The notes under the pieces are model-generated. The model had not been told where the DNA came from, ran no database searches, and was given only the letters and a program-made list of their open reading frames with translations. Shown here one piece after another: positions 8,172 to 16,685 of a DNA stretch of 64,000 bases. The stretch is from Nocardia rosealba (GTDB lineage: Bacteria; Actinomycetota; Actinomycetes; Mycobacteriales; Mycobacteriaceae): positions 930,001-994,000 of the forward strand of contig NZ_JAIWNA010000002.1 in assembly GCF_020216065.1 (NCBI RefSeq). Direction: 5' to 3'. The position numbers and the translations under genes are program-made. Every line of letters begins with the position of its first letter. Positions within the stretch are counted from its first letter, which is position 1.

Positions 8172-9185
8172 ATGAAACTGCGTGGTGTGCTGACGGCGAT
8201 GTTGGCGGCGACGGTCCTCACCGGCGCCGTCGCCTGCACCGGAAGCAATCCTGCATCGACTGCACGATCCGGTGGGCCGGTGACCGCCGAATTCGCGGAC
8301 CTCGACCCCGTCCCGATCGGGCCCGCACCCACGCCGAAGATGCCCGCGACCGCACGCTCCTTCGACGGCACCGAGGTGACGGTCACCGACGCCTCACGCA
8401 TCATCGCCGTCGACCGGTACGGCACGCTCGCCCAGACCGTCTGGGCGCTCGGTCTCGGCGACAACCTCGTCGGGCGAAGCACCTCCGCCTCGTTCCCCGC
8501 CGTCGCCGACGTGCCGAACGTGGCGGGGGGCAACGGCAGCCTCAGTGTCGAAGCGGTGCTCGCCCTTCGTCCGTCGGTGTTCCTCACCGACACCACCAGC
8601 GCCGCGCCCGCCGTGCGCGACCAGCTGCGCGCCGCCGGTGTGAAGGTCGTGTACTTCGACCCCGACCGCAGCATGGACGGCGTCGTTCCGCAGATCGAGG
8701 CCGTCGCGACCGCCCTCGGGGTTCCCGACGCGGGCCGCGCGCTGGGACAGCGCACCCGCGACGAGATCGCCGCCGCCACCGCCCGCGTGCCCGCCGCCGA
8801 CCCGAAACCCAAGATCGCGTTCCTGTACCTGCGCAGCGCCGCGATCACCATGATGGCCGGCCCGGGATCCGGTGCCGATTCGCTGATCACCGCGGTCGGG
8901 GGAGTCGATGCGGGGACCTCGGCCGGGCTGAGCGAACCGTTCACCGCGATCACCAGTGAGGCGATGATCGCCGCGTCGCCCGATGTGCTGCTGGTGATGA
9001 CGGACGGCCTGAAATCGGTGGGTGGGGTCGACGGTTTGGTGAAGGTGCCCGGCATCGCCCAGACGCCTGCCGGGCGTGACCGGCGTGTGGTCGACATGTC
9101 CGATGCGGTGGTGCTGAGCTTCGGCCCCAACACCGGCCGGGTGATCTCGGCGCTGTCCGATGCCATCTACGGGAAGACGTCATGA
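8172..9185 (+). CDS. hmuT: Heme/iron ABC importer, substrate-binding lipoprotein
   Basis: A 337-residue lipoprotein. It has the N-terminal signal MKLRGVLTAMLAATVLTGAV and a lipobox-like AVAC with Cys about residue 23. The mature part is a periplasmic-binding-protein fold of the FecB/BtuF/HmuT class: RIIAVDRYGTLAQTVWALG near the start, LRPSVFLTD, and GPNTGRVISALS at the end. It would capture heme or an iron chelate outside the membrane and deliver it to the permease. ATG 8172 was chosen because it starts the signal peptide. It heads hmuT-(small ORF)-hmuU-hmuV. A weak half-match to the IdeR iron box lies at 8153-8171, too poor to call. Confidence 0.88.
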   Translation: MKLRGVLTAMLAATVLTGAVACTGSNPASTARSGGPVTAEFADLDPVPIGPAPTPKMPATARSFDGTEVTVTDASRIIAVDRYGTLAQTVWALGLGDNLVGRSTSASFPAVADVPNVAGGNGSLSVEAVLALRPSVFLTDTTSAAPAVRDQLRAAGVKVVYFDPDRSMDGVVPQIEAVATALGVPDAGRALGQRTRDEIAAATARVPAADPKPKIAFLYLRSAAITMMAGPGSGADSLITAVGGVDAGTSAGLSEPFTAITSEAMIAASPDVLLVMTDGLKSVGGVDGLVKVPGIAQTPAGRDRRVVDMSDAVVLSFGPNTGRVISALSDAIYGKTS

Positions 9186-9403
9186 CCCCGCGAGCAGCAG
9201 GAGTGACCCGCCGGGCGCGTGTCCTCCAGCCGGTTGACCCGGTCGTTCGGCGCAGCCGGCGATGCCCGGAGTTCGAACGTCTGGCGCCGGTTACCCGCGA
9301 AGCGCCGGGCGGTGGCGATAGCTCTCGCACTCAACAGCCAGGTCGGCGTCGTCGCCCGATGACGACTGAGCCTTCCCGCGACGAGCACCGAGACGTCGCA
9401 TGA
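9182..9403 (+). CDS. Possible small coupled ORF between hmuT and hmuU
   Basis: A 73-residue open frame rich in Arg and Pro, with no recognisable domain, signal or membrane segment. Its ATG overlaps the hmuT stop (ATGA, 9182-9185) and its stop overlaps the hmuU ATG (ATGA, 9400-9403). An unused spacer would not be expected to join both neighbours by four-base overlaps, which argues for translation, at least as a coupling leader for hmuU. Its composition is what a random frame in GC-rich DNA would give, which argues against a functional protein. Conservation in related genomes would decide. Confidence 0.4.
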   Translation: MTPRAAGVTRRARVLQPVDPVVRRSRRCPEFERLAPVTREAPGGGDSSRTQQPGRRRRPMTTEPSRDEHRDVA

Positions 9404-10521
9404 GTGACGCCCCGGAGCTGATCAAGTCCGCCGATCCGGCGCGGATCACCGATGCGACGCCTGACCCGCTGCCGCATCCGCGACACCGAACTGCCCGGGT
9501 GACGGTGGTATTCGCGGTCGCACTGGCCGCGCTGGTGGTTCTGGCCGTCGTGTCGGCAGTGCTCGGTCAGGTTCCCACGACTGCCGCGGAGGTGGTGGGC
9601 AGCGTCGCGCACCGGATCGGACTCGATCTCGGGCCGATGCCCGCGCACCCGGCCGGCGAGGTGACGCTGTGGGAGGTGCGGTTCCCCCGCGTGGTGCTGG
9701 CCGTAATGGTCGGGGCGGTCCTCGCGACAGCGGGTGCATTGTTGCAGGGCGTGTTCGCCAACCCCCTCGCAGAACCGGGCGTGATCGGGGTTTCGGCCGG
9801 TGCGGCTGTCGGTGCGGGCACGGTGATCGTGATCGGCGGCGCGTTCGTCGCCGCCTGGTCGATCGCGGCGGCCGCGTTCGTCGCCGGACTCGTCACGACG
9901 GCGCTGGTCTATGTGCTGTCGCGCTCGGGTGGGCGCACCGAGGTGGTGACGTTGATCCTCACCGGTGTCGCGATCAACGCGTTCGCCGGTGGTCTCATCG
10001 CGCTGCTGCTGTTCGTCGCCACTCCCGCCGCCCGGGATCAGATCGTGTTCTGGCAGCTGGGCAGTCTCAACGGCGCCACCTGGCCGTCGGTCGCCGTCGT
10101 CGCCACCCTCGCCGCGAGCGGAATCCTGGCAGCCGTGCTCATCGCGCCGCGCCTGGATCTGCTGGCGCTGGGGGATTCCGCGGCCCGTCACCTCGGTGTC
10201 GACGTGGAGCGGTTGCGCAGGCAGGTGATCGTGGTGGTCGCCGTGCTCACCGCCGCGGGTGTGGCGTTCAGCGGCATCATCCTGTTCGTCGGCTTGATCG
10301 TGCCGCATGTGGTGCGGATGCTCGTCGGTCCGGGGCATCGGGTGCTCGTGCCCCTCAGCGCCGTCGTCGGGGCGGTGGTGTTGCTGGGTGCCGACGTCGC
10401 CGCGCGCACCCTGGTCCGCAATGCCGACCTGCCCCTCGGCATGCTGACCTCACTGATCGGCGGCCCGTTCTTCTTCTGGCTGCTGCGCCGCACCAGGGCC
10501 AAGGCTGGAGGTTGGGGATGA
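9400..10521 (+). CDS. hmuU: Heme/iron ABC importer, FecCD-type permease
   Basis: A 373-residue permease with about 10 membrane segments of the FecCD/BtuC family. Landmarks are RFPRVVLAVMVGAVLATAGALLQGVFANPLAEP early in the protein, GVAFSGIILFVGLIVPHVVRM, the coupling region to the ATPase, and LPLGMLTSLIGGPFFFWLL at the end. It begins with about 35 hydrophilic residues. Its stop overlaps the ATG of hmuV (ATGA, 10518-10521), so permease and ATPase are made in step. It would form a homodimeric channel that takes substrate from HmuT. Confidence 0.93.
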   Translation: MSDAPELIKSADPARITDATPDPLPHPRHRTARVTVVFAVALAALVVLAVVSAVLGQVPTTAAEVVGSVAHRIGLDLGPMPAHPAGEVTLWEVRFPRVVLAVMVGAVLATAGALLQGVFANPLAEPGVIGVSAGAAVGAGTVIVIGGAFVAAWSIAAAAFVAGLVTTALVYVLSRSGGRTEVVTLILTGVAINAFAGGLIALLLFVATPAARDQIVFWQLGSLNGATWPSVAVVATLAASGILAAVLIAPRLDLLALGDSAARHLGVDVERLRRQVIVVVAVLTAAGVAFSGIILFVGLIVPHVVRMLVGPGHRVLVPLSAVVGAVVLLGADVAARTLVRNADLPLGMLTSLIGGPFFFWLLRRTRAKAGGWG

Positions 10522-11444
10522 GCACACCGGGCGGATCCGCTTCGCGGCCGGTACTCGACCGAACGGCCGCGAGCAGCACGGTTCAGCGGCGGAAGACGAC
10601 GTCGTGGCGGTCGCTGTTCGCCCGTACTCCCGATGTCCCCGCGCGCCCGGAACCGGGCACCGTCACGCTGCGGGCGACGGGTCTCACCGTGCGCCGTGGT
10701 GAGCGCACGGTCTTGGAGGACGTCGACTTCCGGGTGGCCGCCGGTGAGATCGTCGCGCTGGTCGGACCGAACGGCGCGGGCAAGTCGAGCCTGCTCGCCG
10801 CCCTGGCCGGTGAGCTGGAACCCACCTCGGGCACAGTGAAACTCGAAGGCCACGCCCTGTCGCACTGGACCCACGCCGACATGGCCCGCCGCCGCGCGGT
10901 CCTGCCTCAATCACACACCGTCGGCTTCCCGTTCACGGCCCGTGAGGTGGTCGCCATGGGGCGCGCACCGTGGCTGCACACCCCCGCCGCCGACCGCGAC
11001 GAGGAACTGATCGCCGCCGCCCTGGCCGCCACCGACGTCACCCACCTCGCCGCCCGCACCTTCCCCGCCCTGTCCGGCGGTGAACGCGCCCGCGTCGCCC
11101 TGGCCCGGGTCCTCGCCCAGGACACCGCGACCCTGCTCCTGGACGAACCCACCGCCGCCCTCGACATCGGCCACCAGGAAGCCGTCCTGCGGCTCGCCGC
11201 CGACCGTGCCGCCGAGGGTGCGGCGGTGGTCGTGGTCGTGCACGATCTAGGGGTGGCCGCGGCCTACGCCGACCGCATCACCGTTCTCGACGAGGGTCGG
11301 GTCGCCGCCGACGGCCCACCCCGCGAAGTCCTCACCCGGGACCTGCTGACCAAGATCTACCGACACCCGGTCGACGTCTTCGACCACCCCGCCACCGGCC
11401 TGCAACTGGTCCTACCAGACCGCACCCACCACCGGAATCCCTGA
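10518..11444 (+). CDS. hmuV: Heme/iron ABC importer, ATP-binding protein
   Basis: A 308-residue ABC ATPase. Walker A is GPNGAGKSS, the signature is LSGGERARV, Walker B is LLLDEPTAALD, and the switch His is in VVHDLG. It is close to HmuV/FecE ATPases. About 47 residues before the ABC domain, which starts near VTLRATGLTVRRGE, are an unusual Ser/Arg-rich extension. Typical HmuV is about 260 residues. A start inside the extension is possible, but ATG 10518 couples by four bases to hmuU. It energises import by HmuTU on the cytoplasmic face. Confidence 0.93.
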   Translation: MSTPGGSASRPVLDRTAASSTVQRRKTTSWRSLFARTPDVPARPEPGTVTLRATGLTVRRGERTVLEDVDFRVAAGEIVALVGPNGAGKSSLLAALAGELEPTSGTVKLEGHALSHWTHADMARRRAVLPQSHTVGFPFTAREVVAMGRAPWLHTPAADRDEELIAAALAATDVTHLAARTFPALSGGERARVALARVLAQDTATLLLDEPTAALDIGHQEAVLRLAADRAAEGAAVVVVVHDLGVAAAYADRITVLDEGRVAADGPPREVLTRDLLTKIYRHPVDVFDHPATGLQLVLPDRTHHRNP

Positions 11445-11556
11445 CCCGCCACGTCGACGCCGGTCCCGCTAGTCGCCTCATGAGATGGGGCCTGCTCGAA
11501 CCCCCCCGGTCGACGGACCACCTTACTGGGCAGCCGCACGCCCTAAGGGGCGGGAT

Positions 11557-12498
11557 TCAGCGAAACCCGCCGCCACAACCGGAGTAACTGCCGCCCGTGT
11601 CACCGGAGTAACCGCCGCCCGTCTCACCGCCGTAGGTGGTGGAGGGACCGCGGTATCCCGACGACCGACCACGCCCGTTCGGATCGACCGGATGCGGGTC
11701 GATCGACTCCCCGGTCAACGCCTCCCAGCCGGCGCTCTCGCTTTGATACTTCTCCTCCAGTGCCCGCTTGGTCTCGGTGCCCCACATCACCCAGGTGTGC
11801 GGGTGTTGCGCTCGCTCGGCGACCAGCGCCGCATGGACCTCGGTCACCGTCAGCCCACTGTTGTCCCCTCGGGGATCGTCCAAGCTGGACAGGTAGATCC
11901 AGAAACTGCGCGAGCCTCGGTAGTCGTTGAGGTAATAGGCCCATTGCGGTCCGGCGGCGGCTTCCAATGCCGTGGCGCGCCGCGTACGGGCTCGCGCTTC
12001 CTCGCGATCAGCCTCCTCCTTCTGTCGTTTCCACTCCTGCTCCGCGCGTTGCCTTTGCTGGGTGTTGTACTCGACCAGGAACCCCGGCAGGTCGCCTGCT
12101 CTTTCCTTGTACACCGCCAGTGCGCGATCGAACTGCGCGCACAGTTCGTCGGCCTCCGCTTCGTAGTTGTCCCGCAGCGTGCGGTTTCGCCGCGCGTATC
12201 GGATGTGCCACCACTGTCGCGACAACGCGGAGCGACGCAGCGGCGGGCGCAGGTGCGCGCTGATCTGCTCGGCCCTGCCCTGCAGTGCCTGGATCGTGGC
12301 CACCAGTTCCTCGGTCGCCGAAAGCCAACGGTGGTGATCGCTGTCGGTGGCCTTCGCGAGGAGGGGCGGTCGAAATCCGAAATCGGGCTCGGCCACGCAC
12401 TGCAGTTGAGCGTTTGCCCTGATCCTGCTGCCGAGGACGTCGTCACGCCGGGCGTGGATCATTTCCCCGAGTGTGCTCACGTGTACCGCGCGGCCCAT
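11557..12498 (-). CDS. Coiled-coil protein with Gly/Tyr-rich tail, unknown
   Basis: I do not recognise this 313-residue protein. The first ~90 residues are mixed. Residues 95-175 are strongly charged and helical (RRNRTLRDNYEAEADEL, then EQEWKRQKEEADREEARA), a probable coiled coil. Residues 178-270 contain aromatic-rich conserved-looking stretches (GPQWAYYLNDYRGSRSFWIY, HPHTWVMWG). The last ~35 residues are Gly/Ser/Tyr-rich with short GGxYSG repeats. There is no signal peptide or membrane span. It stands alone, convergent with hmuV and divergent from a TetR gene. Codon use matches its neighbours, so it is probably a real lineage-specific gene. Confidence 0.75.
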   Translation of the reverse strand: MGRAVHVSTLGEMIHARRDDVLGSRIRANAQLQCVAEPDFGFRPPLLAKATDSDHHRWLSATEELVATIQALQGRAEQISAHLRPPLRRSALSRQWWHIRYARRNRTLRDNYEAEADELCAQFDRALAVYKERAGDLPGFLVEYNTQQRQRAEQEWKRQKEEADREEARARTRRATALEAAAGPQWAYYLNDYRGSRSFWIYLSSLDDPRGDNSGLTVTEVHAALVAERAQHPHTWVMWGTETKRALEEKYQSESAGWEALTGESIDPHPVDPNGRGRSSGYRGPSTTYGGETGGGYSGDTGGSYSGCGGGFR

Positions 12499-12566
12499 AC
12501 CTCAGTGTGACAGGGAACAGCGTGCACCACAGGCTCTTTCACGGGCAGGCCACCGCTGTCAGATTA

Positions 12567-12583
12567 TTGACCTGTAAGTACAG
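12567..12583. promoter_or_regulatory. TetR operator upstream of its own gene
   Basis: TTGACCTGTA (12567-12576) contains the start of the perfect dyad CTGTA-AG-TACAG (12572-12583), 18 bases upstream of the TetR GTG. The same ten bases TTGACCTGTA recur at 13220-13229 before the SDR gene, pointing to one regulator acting at both sites. Confidence 0.6.
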
Positions 12584-12601
12584 AACGCTTATTGTCGAAT
12601 C

Positions 12602-13177
12602 GTGGCCAGGCCCCGCAACTTCGACACCGAGACGGTCGTGGACCGCGCGCTCGACCAGTTCTGGACCTACGGCTACCTCAACACCTCCCCTGCCCAGCTC
12701 GCCGACGCCACCGGCATCGGTAAAGGCAGCCTGTACAACGCTTTCGGCAGTAAACGCGCCCTGTTCGATCAGGCCCTCGAACGGTACGGACGGCTCGGCG
12801 TGGCCCTGGCCGAGGAGTGTATGGCCGGGCCGGGCAGTACGCGCGACTGCCTGCGCGAGTACCTGCGCGCGGGGGTCGACCTGGATTTCTCGACACCGAC
12901 CCGGCGCGGTTGTCTCGCGGTGAACAGCGCCGCCGAATTCGGTGACCGCGACACCGCGGTCACCACGGCTCTGCGCGCCGTCGAGGAGCGCATCGTCGCC
13001 GTCCTGGCCGCCCGCATCGAACAGGGTCGCCGCGACGGTGATGTCGATCCGTCCGTCGATGCGAAAACCGTTGCGGCCCTGCTGTTCACCACCAACACCG
13101 GCCTACGCATCATGTCCAAGACCAACGACGCGGCCGCACTCTATCGCGTCATCGACGCAGCCCTGACCATCCTCTGA
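12602..13177 (+). CDS. TetR-family regulator
   Basis: A 191-residue TetR/AcrR regulator. The HTH lies at residues 8-50 (VVDRALDQFWTYGYLNTSPAQLADATGIGKGSLYNAFGSK). The ligand domain contains RGCLAVNSAAEFGDRD, the pattern of the ComR/YxaF-like subgroup in which a Cys/Asn segment lines the pocket. The GTG start at 12602 lies 18 bases after a dyad. It is followed after 72 bases by an SDR gene whose leader carries the same ten-base motif, so it probably represses both itself and the oxidoreductase until an inducer is present. Confidence 0.9.
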   Translation: MARPRNFDTETVVDRALDQFWTYGYLNTSPAQLADATGIGKGSLYNAFGSKRALFDQALERYGRLGVALAEECMAGPGSTRDCLREYLRAGVDLDFSTPTRRGCLAVNSAAEFGDRDTAVTTALRAVEERIVAVLAARIEQGRRDGDVDPSVDAKTVAALLFTTNTGLRIMSKTNDAAALYRVIDAALTIL

Positions 13178-13219
13178 TCTACCCGTTCCCTCTCCACCTC
13201 TTTTCGCATGCCCTAATTT

Positions 13220-13236
13220 TTGACCTGTAGTTCAAG
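13220..13236. promoter_or_regulatory. Second copy of the TetR operator motif, before SDR
   Basis: TTGACCTGTA (13220-13229) followed by GTTCAAG. The first ten bases match the site at 12567-12576 exactly, and TTGA/TTCAA gives a partial dyad. It lies 14 bases before the SDR ATG, where bound repressor would block initiation. Confidence 0.55.
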
Positions 13237-13249
13237 AAAGGCCTTACCC

Positions 13250-14038
13250 ATGGACCTCGACCTCACCGGCAAAACCGCCGTTGTCACTGGTGCCTCGCGC
13301 GGCATCGGCCTGGCTGTCGCCGAACTGCTCGCCGCCGAGGGCGTCCGCGTCGTCGGCGCCGCCCGCACCATCACTCCCGAACTCGAGAAAGTCGCCGCCG
13401 CAACGGTTTCCGCCGACCTGAGCACCAGCGAAGGTGTGCGCACGGTCGTCGATGCCGCGCTCGACCATCTCGGCGGCATCGACATCCTGGTCAACAATGT
13501 GGGTGGCAGCGACGTCGACAGGCTCGCGCTCGGCGGGTTCCTCGACAGCACCGACGAGCACTGGCAGCGCTACCTCGACCTCAACCTGTTCAGCGCGGTC
13601 CGGGCTACCCGTGCGGCCCTGCCCAGCCTCCTCGAGCGGCGCGGGGCGATCGTGAATGTCTCCTCGATCAGCGCGCGCCTGCCCGCGAGCGGACCCGCCG
13701 GCTACGGTGAGTCCAAGGCCGCCCTCACCTCGTTCGGCAAGCGGCTCAGCGAAGAATTCGGTCCCCGCGGCGTACGCGTCAACACGGTGTCCCCGGGCCC
13801 GGTCGGCACCCGGGTATGGCTCGCCGACGACCACTTCGCCGCGACGATCGCCGCGGCCCAGGGCGTTTCGCATGCCGATCTGCTGGCGTCGTTGCCCGGC
13901 CGGTTCGGCATCACCACCGGCCGGATCACCGAACCGCAGGAGGTCGCCGCCCTGATCGCCTTTCTCGCCTCGGCCAAGGCCGCCAACATCGTGGGCGGTG
14001 AGATCGTGATCGACGGCGGCGTCGTCAAAACGGCCTGA
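13250..14038 (+). CDS. Short-chain dehydrogenase/reductase
   Basis: A 262-residue classical SDR. The cofactor motif is TGASRGIG (residues 14-21). NNVGG follows beta-4, the catalytic Ser is in VNVSSISA, and YGESK supplies Tyr and Lys. The C-terminal GGEIVIDGG is typical. It would oxidise or reduce a hydroxyl/keto group with NAD(P); the substrate is unknown. ATG 13250 was chosen because it starts the LTGKTAVVTG strand. It sits behind a TetR gene, with a shared operator motif before both genes. The downstream MMPL gene is convergent. Confidence 0.92.
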   Translation: MDLDLTGKTAVVTGASRGIGLAVAELLAAEGVRVVGAARTITPELEKVAAATVSADLSTSEGVRTVVDAALDHLGGIDILVNNVGGSDVDRLALGGFLDSTDEHWQRYLDLNLFSAVRATRAALPSLLERRGAIVNVSSISARLPASGPAGYGESKAALTSFGKRLSEEFGPRGVRVNTVSPGPVGTRVWLADDHFAATIAAAQGVSHADLLASLPGRFGITTGRITEPQEVAALIAFLASAKAANIVGGEIVIDGGVVKTA

Positions 14039-14050
14039 ACCCCGGCCGCC

Positions 14051-16147
14051 TCACCGCCAGATGATCTTGAGCAGCGCGGGGGTGAGCACCATGCGGATGA
14101 TCGTGGCGTCGATGATCAGCGCCACGATCATGCCGTAGGCGATGTACTTCATCAGCACCAGATCGGAGAAGCCGAAAGCGCCGGTCACGACGATGAGGAT
14201 GGCGGCGGCGGAGGTGATGACCCCACCGGTGTGGGCGACGCCGTAGCGGATCGACTCGGTGGCGTCGGCACCGGAGGCACGCTTCTCCGCGATGCGCGAC
14301 AGCAGGAACACCTCGTAGTCGGTGGACAACCCGAAGATGACCGTCACGATCAACGCGACCACCGCGAACATCAACGGTCCCGGCGTGAACTGGAAGACCC
14401 CCGCCCCGTGCCCTTCCACGAAGATCCAGGTCAGCACACCCAATGTGGACACCAGGCTGAGCGCGCTCATCGCCACGGCCTTCACCGCGAGGATCACCGA
14501 CCGGAACGCCACGATCATCAAGGCCAGGGCGGCGGCGACGAGGATCGCCAACAGCAGGGGCAGCCCGTCGATCAACCCGTTGATGCTGTCGCGTTCCAGC
14601 GCCGGAATGCCCGCGACCATGATCTCGACACCGGGTGGTGCGGGCAGGGCGCGCAAGGAGTCGATCACCCGGTCGGCGTCGCGTTTGTCACCGAGCCCGG
14701 CCGAGAGCACGTTCACGTCGTTCTTCGTCGGCGCGGCCGGTTCGAACCGACCGGTCAATCCGGGAATCTGATTGGCCTCGAACCGGATGTCACCGAGCTG
14801 CTGCGGTGAGGCACCGACCACGACGAGCTTCAACGGTTCGGTGCGGAAACCGGGGAACAGCCGGTCGAAATCCTCCTGCGCCACTCGCGCCGGATTGTCG
14901 GCGGCCAGATACTTCTCGCTGATCCCACCGAACTCGATGTGGCGCAACGGAATACTCAGCGCCAGCAGTCCGAGCACGATGGGGATCACCACCGCCCACG
15001 GCCTGCGCATCGCCCAGGTCGCCAGCCGGGAGAAGAACCCGGCATCGATCTGGGCCTCGGTCTTGGTGCGGGAGAACCGTTTCCACCCGAGCCAGTCGAT
15101 GCGCCGCCCCGCGATACTCAAGGCGGCGGGCAGTGCGGTCACCGACAGCACCGCCGCCAGCATCACCGCCGAGATGCCACCGTAGGGCACCGAACGCAGC
15201 ACCCCGTTCGGGAAAATGAACAGGGCGCCGAGGCTGAGCGCGATGATGCCCGCCGAGAACTGCACCGTGCGCCCGGCGGTCGCCACGGTGCGCGCGGTCG
15301 CTTCTTCCACGCTGCGCCCGGCGGCGAGCTCCTCGCGGAACCTGGTCACCGTGAACAGCCCGTAGTCGATCGCCAGACCGAGGCTGACCAGCGTCATCAC
15401 GGCGCTGGCGAACACGTTGACCTCGATGTGGTCGGTGAGCACCCGCAGGATCCCCGAGGTGCCGAGGATGGTGAGCCCACCGATGAGCACCGGAAGCAAC
15501 GCACCGATCACTCCGCCGAACACGAAGTACAGCAGGATCGCCACGATCGGCAACGCGATGATCTCCGCGCGCCGGATGTCGTGCTGCATCCCGATGTTGA
15601 TGCCCTCGACCACCGGCTGCAACCCGGCCAGTTGCACCGTCGTCCCGCCGGGTCCGCCGCCGGGCACACCGGCGTTCAGGTGTGGTTTGAGTGCCAGGTA
15701 GTTGTTGACCGTGGCCGTGCCGCCGCCACCGGCCAGCCCGATGCTGGCGAAGGCGTGCTGTTTGGTGGGGTCGGAGGCGTTCGCCGAGAACGGGCTGTCC
15801 CAGTAGCTGTCGATCTTGTGGATGCGCTCGCCGTGCTCGGCACGTAAACCGTCGAGGGCGGCCAGGACCGGGCCGCGCACCGCCGGATCGTCGACGGTGG
15901 CGCCGGCCGGGGCGGTGTAGATGACGATGAGATCGCCGTCGGTGTCGCGCCCGAAGGTGTCGTCGGCGAGTTTCGACGCGGCGACCGATTGACTGTCCTC
16001 GTCGAACCAGCCCTCCTGGGTGTAGCGACCGGCCAGGTCACGGCCGTACCACCCGGAGATCGCCACCGCGAGGACGAACAACCCGAGCACGAGAAAACGA
16101 TGCCGGTGGACGAAACGCCCCCACCGCATCGACCGCGATTCCCGCAT
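14051..16147 (-). CDS. MMPL-family RND transporter
   Basis: A 698-residue MMPL/RND exporter with two repeats of one leading helix, a large extracytoplasmic domain and a block of five helices. FFSRLATWAMRRPWAVVI marks the start of the second half. VSLGLAIDYGLFTVTRFREE and FGLSTDYEVFLLSRIAEKR carry the conserved Asp residues for proton transfer in each repeat. Members move lipids or small lipophilic compounds across the inner membrane. The ATG at 16147 is one base from the stop of an upstream lipoprotein gene, so the two are coupled and the lipoprotein may be its accessory factor. M7 (16129) is an alternative start. Confidence 0.92.
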   Translation of the reverse strand: MRESRSMRWGRFVHRHRFLVLGLFVLAVAISGWYGRDLAGRYTQEGWFDEDSQSVAASKLADDTFGRDTDGDLIVIYTAPAGATVDDPAVRGPVLAALDGLRAEHGERIHKIDSYWDSPFSANASDPTKQHAFASIGLAGGGGTATVNNYLALKPHLNAGVPGGGPGGTTVQLAGLQPVVEGINIGMQHDIRRAEIIALPIVAILLYFVFGGVIGALLPVLIGGLTILGTSGILRVLTDHIEVNVFASAVMTLVSLGLAIDYGLFTVTRFREELAAGRSVEEATARTVATAGRTVQFSAGIIALSLGALFIFPNGVLRSVPYGGISAVMLAAVLSVTALPAALSIAGRRIDWLGWKRFSRTKTEAQIDAGFFSRLATWAMRRPWAVVIPIVLGLLALSIPLRHIEFGGISEKYLAADNPARVAQEDFDRLFPGFRTEPLKLVVVGASPQQLGDIRFEANQIPGLTGRFEPAAPTKNDVNVLSAGLGDKRDADRVIDSLRALPAPPGVEIMVAGIPALERDSINGLIDGLPLLLAILVAAALALMIVAFRSVILAVKAVAMSALSLVSTLGVLTWIFVEGHGAGVFQFTPGPLMFAVVALIVTVIFGLSTDYEVFLLSRIAEKRASGADATESIRYGVAHTGGVITSAAAILIVVTGAFGFSDLVLMKYIAYGMIVALIIDATIIRMVLTPALLKIIWR

Positions 16148-16148
16148 C

Positions 16149-16685
16149 TCAGCCGCAGGCGGCGGTGCGGTAGTCGGCCGAGCGCAGGATGCCGCACAGA
16201 TCGGTGCGCGAGATCTTCCACTTCCCGTCGATCAGCACGAAATGCACGATGGTGGTGCGGACATTGGTGCCCGAACCGTCCTTGTCCAGGCGCATGGTCG
16301 CGGTGAGCGTGCCGTCGCGGTTGTCGAACACCGGGTCCACGACCCCGTACACGGCGTGCGGGTTGTCGCGCAGCGCCTTGTACATGTCGGGGATCGCGTC
16401 CTTGAACGCGGCGCCGTCCTCGATGAGAGCGGTGCGTTCGTCGTCGGGCAGGTTGGGGTCGAGCGCGCGTTTGATCTGCGCGTCGAGTTCGGCGGCGGTC
16501 GGCAGCGGCACGTTGGCCTTGCTCGACGAGATCGCGACCGAGGAGGACAGGGAGGCGTTGGCCGAGGACCGTGCGGCGTCGACCGAGGCCTCGTCGGTCC
16601 CACCGCAGGCGGTGAGGACGGCGAGGGCCGTGAGGCAGGCGGTGGCCGCAGCGGCCCTGGCGAAAAGTGTGGAAGACATCACCAT
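16149..16685 (-). CDS. MTB12-like lipoprotein
   Basis: A 178-residue lipoprotein. A signal peptide is followed by the lipobox LTAC with Cys about residue 27, then a Ser-rich linker. The C-terminal ~115 residues resemble the MTB12/Cfp2 low-molecular-weight antigen domain of mycobacteria: LDAQIKRALDPNLPDDERTALIEDG, then a beta-rich end with TTIVHFVLIDGKWKISR. That assignment is moderate. The NTF2-like pattern suggests ligand or partner binding at the outer leaflet. It lies between an uncharacterised gene (abutting, no gap) and the MMPL transporter (1-base gap), consistent with a three-gene operon. ATG at 16679 is an alternative start. Confidence 0.83.
   Translation of the reverse strand: MVMSSTLFARAAAATACLTALAVLTACGGTDEASVDAARSSANASLSSSVAISSSKANVPLPTAAELDAQIKRALDPNLPDDERTALIEDGAAFKDAIPDMYKALRDNPHAVYGVVDPVFDNRDGTLTATMRLDKDGSGTNVRTTIVHFVLIDGKWKISRTDLCGILRSADYRTAACG

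Noticed and set aside
9262..9282. tRNA-like GTTCGAAC segment
   Set aside because: A T-loop-like string alone; no acceptor or anticodon stems can be drawn around it.
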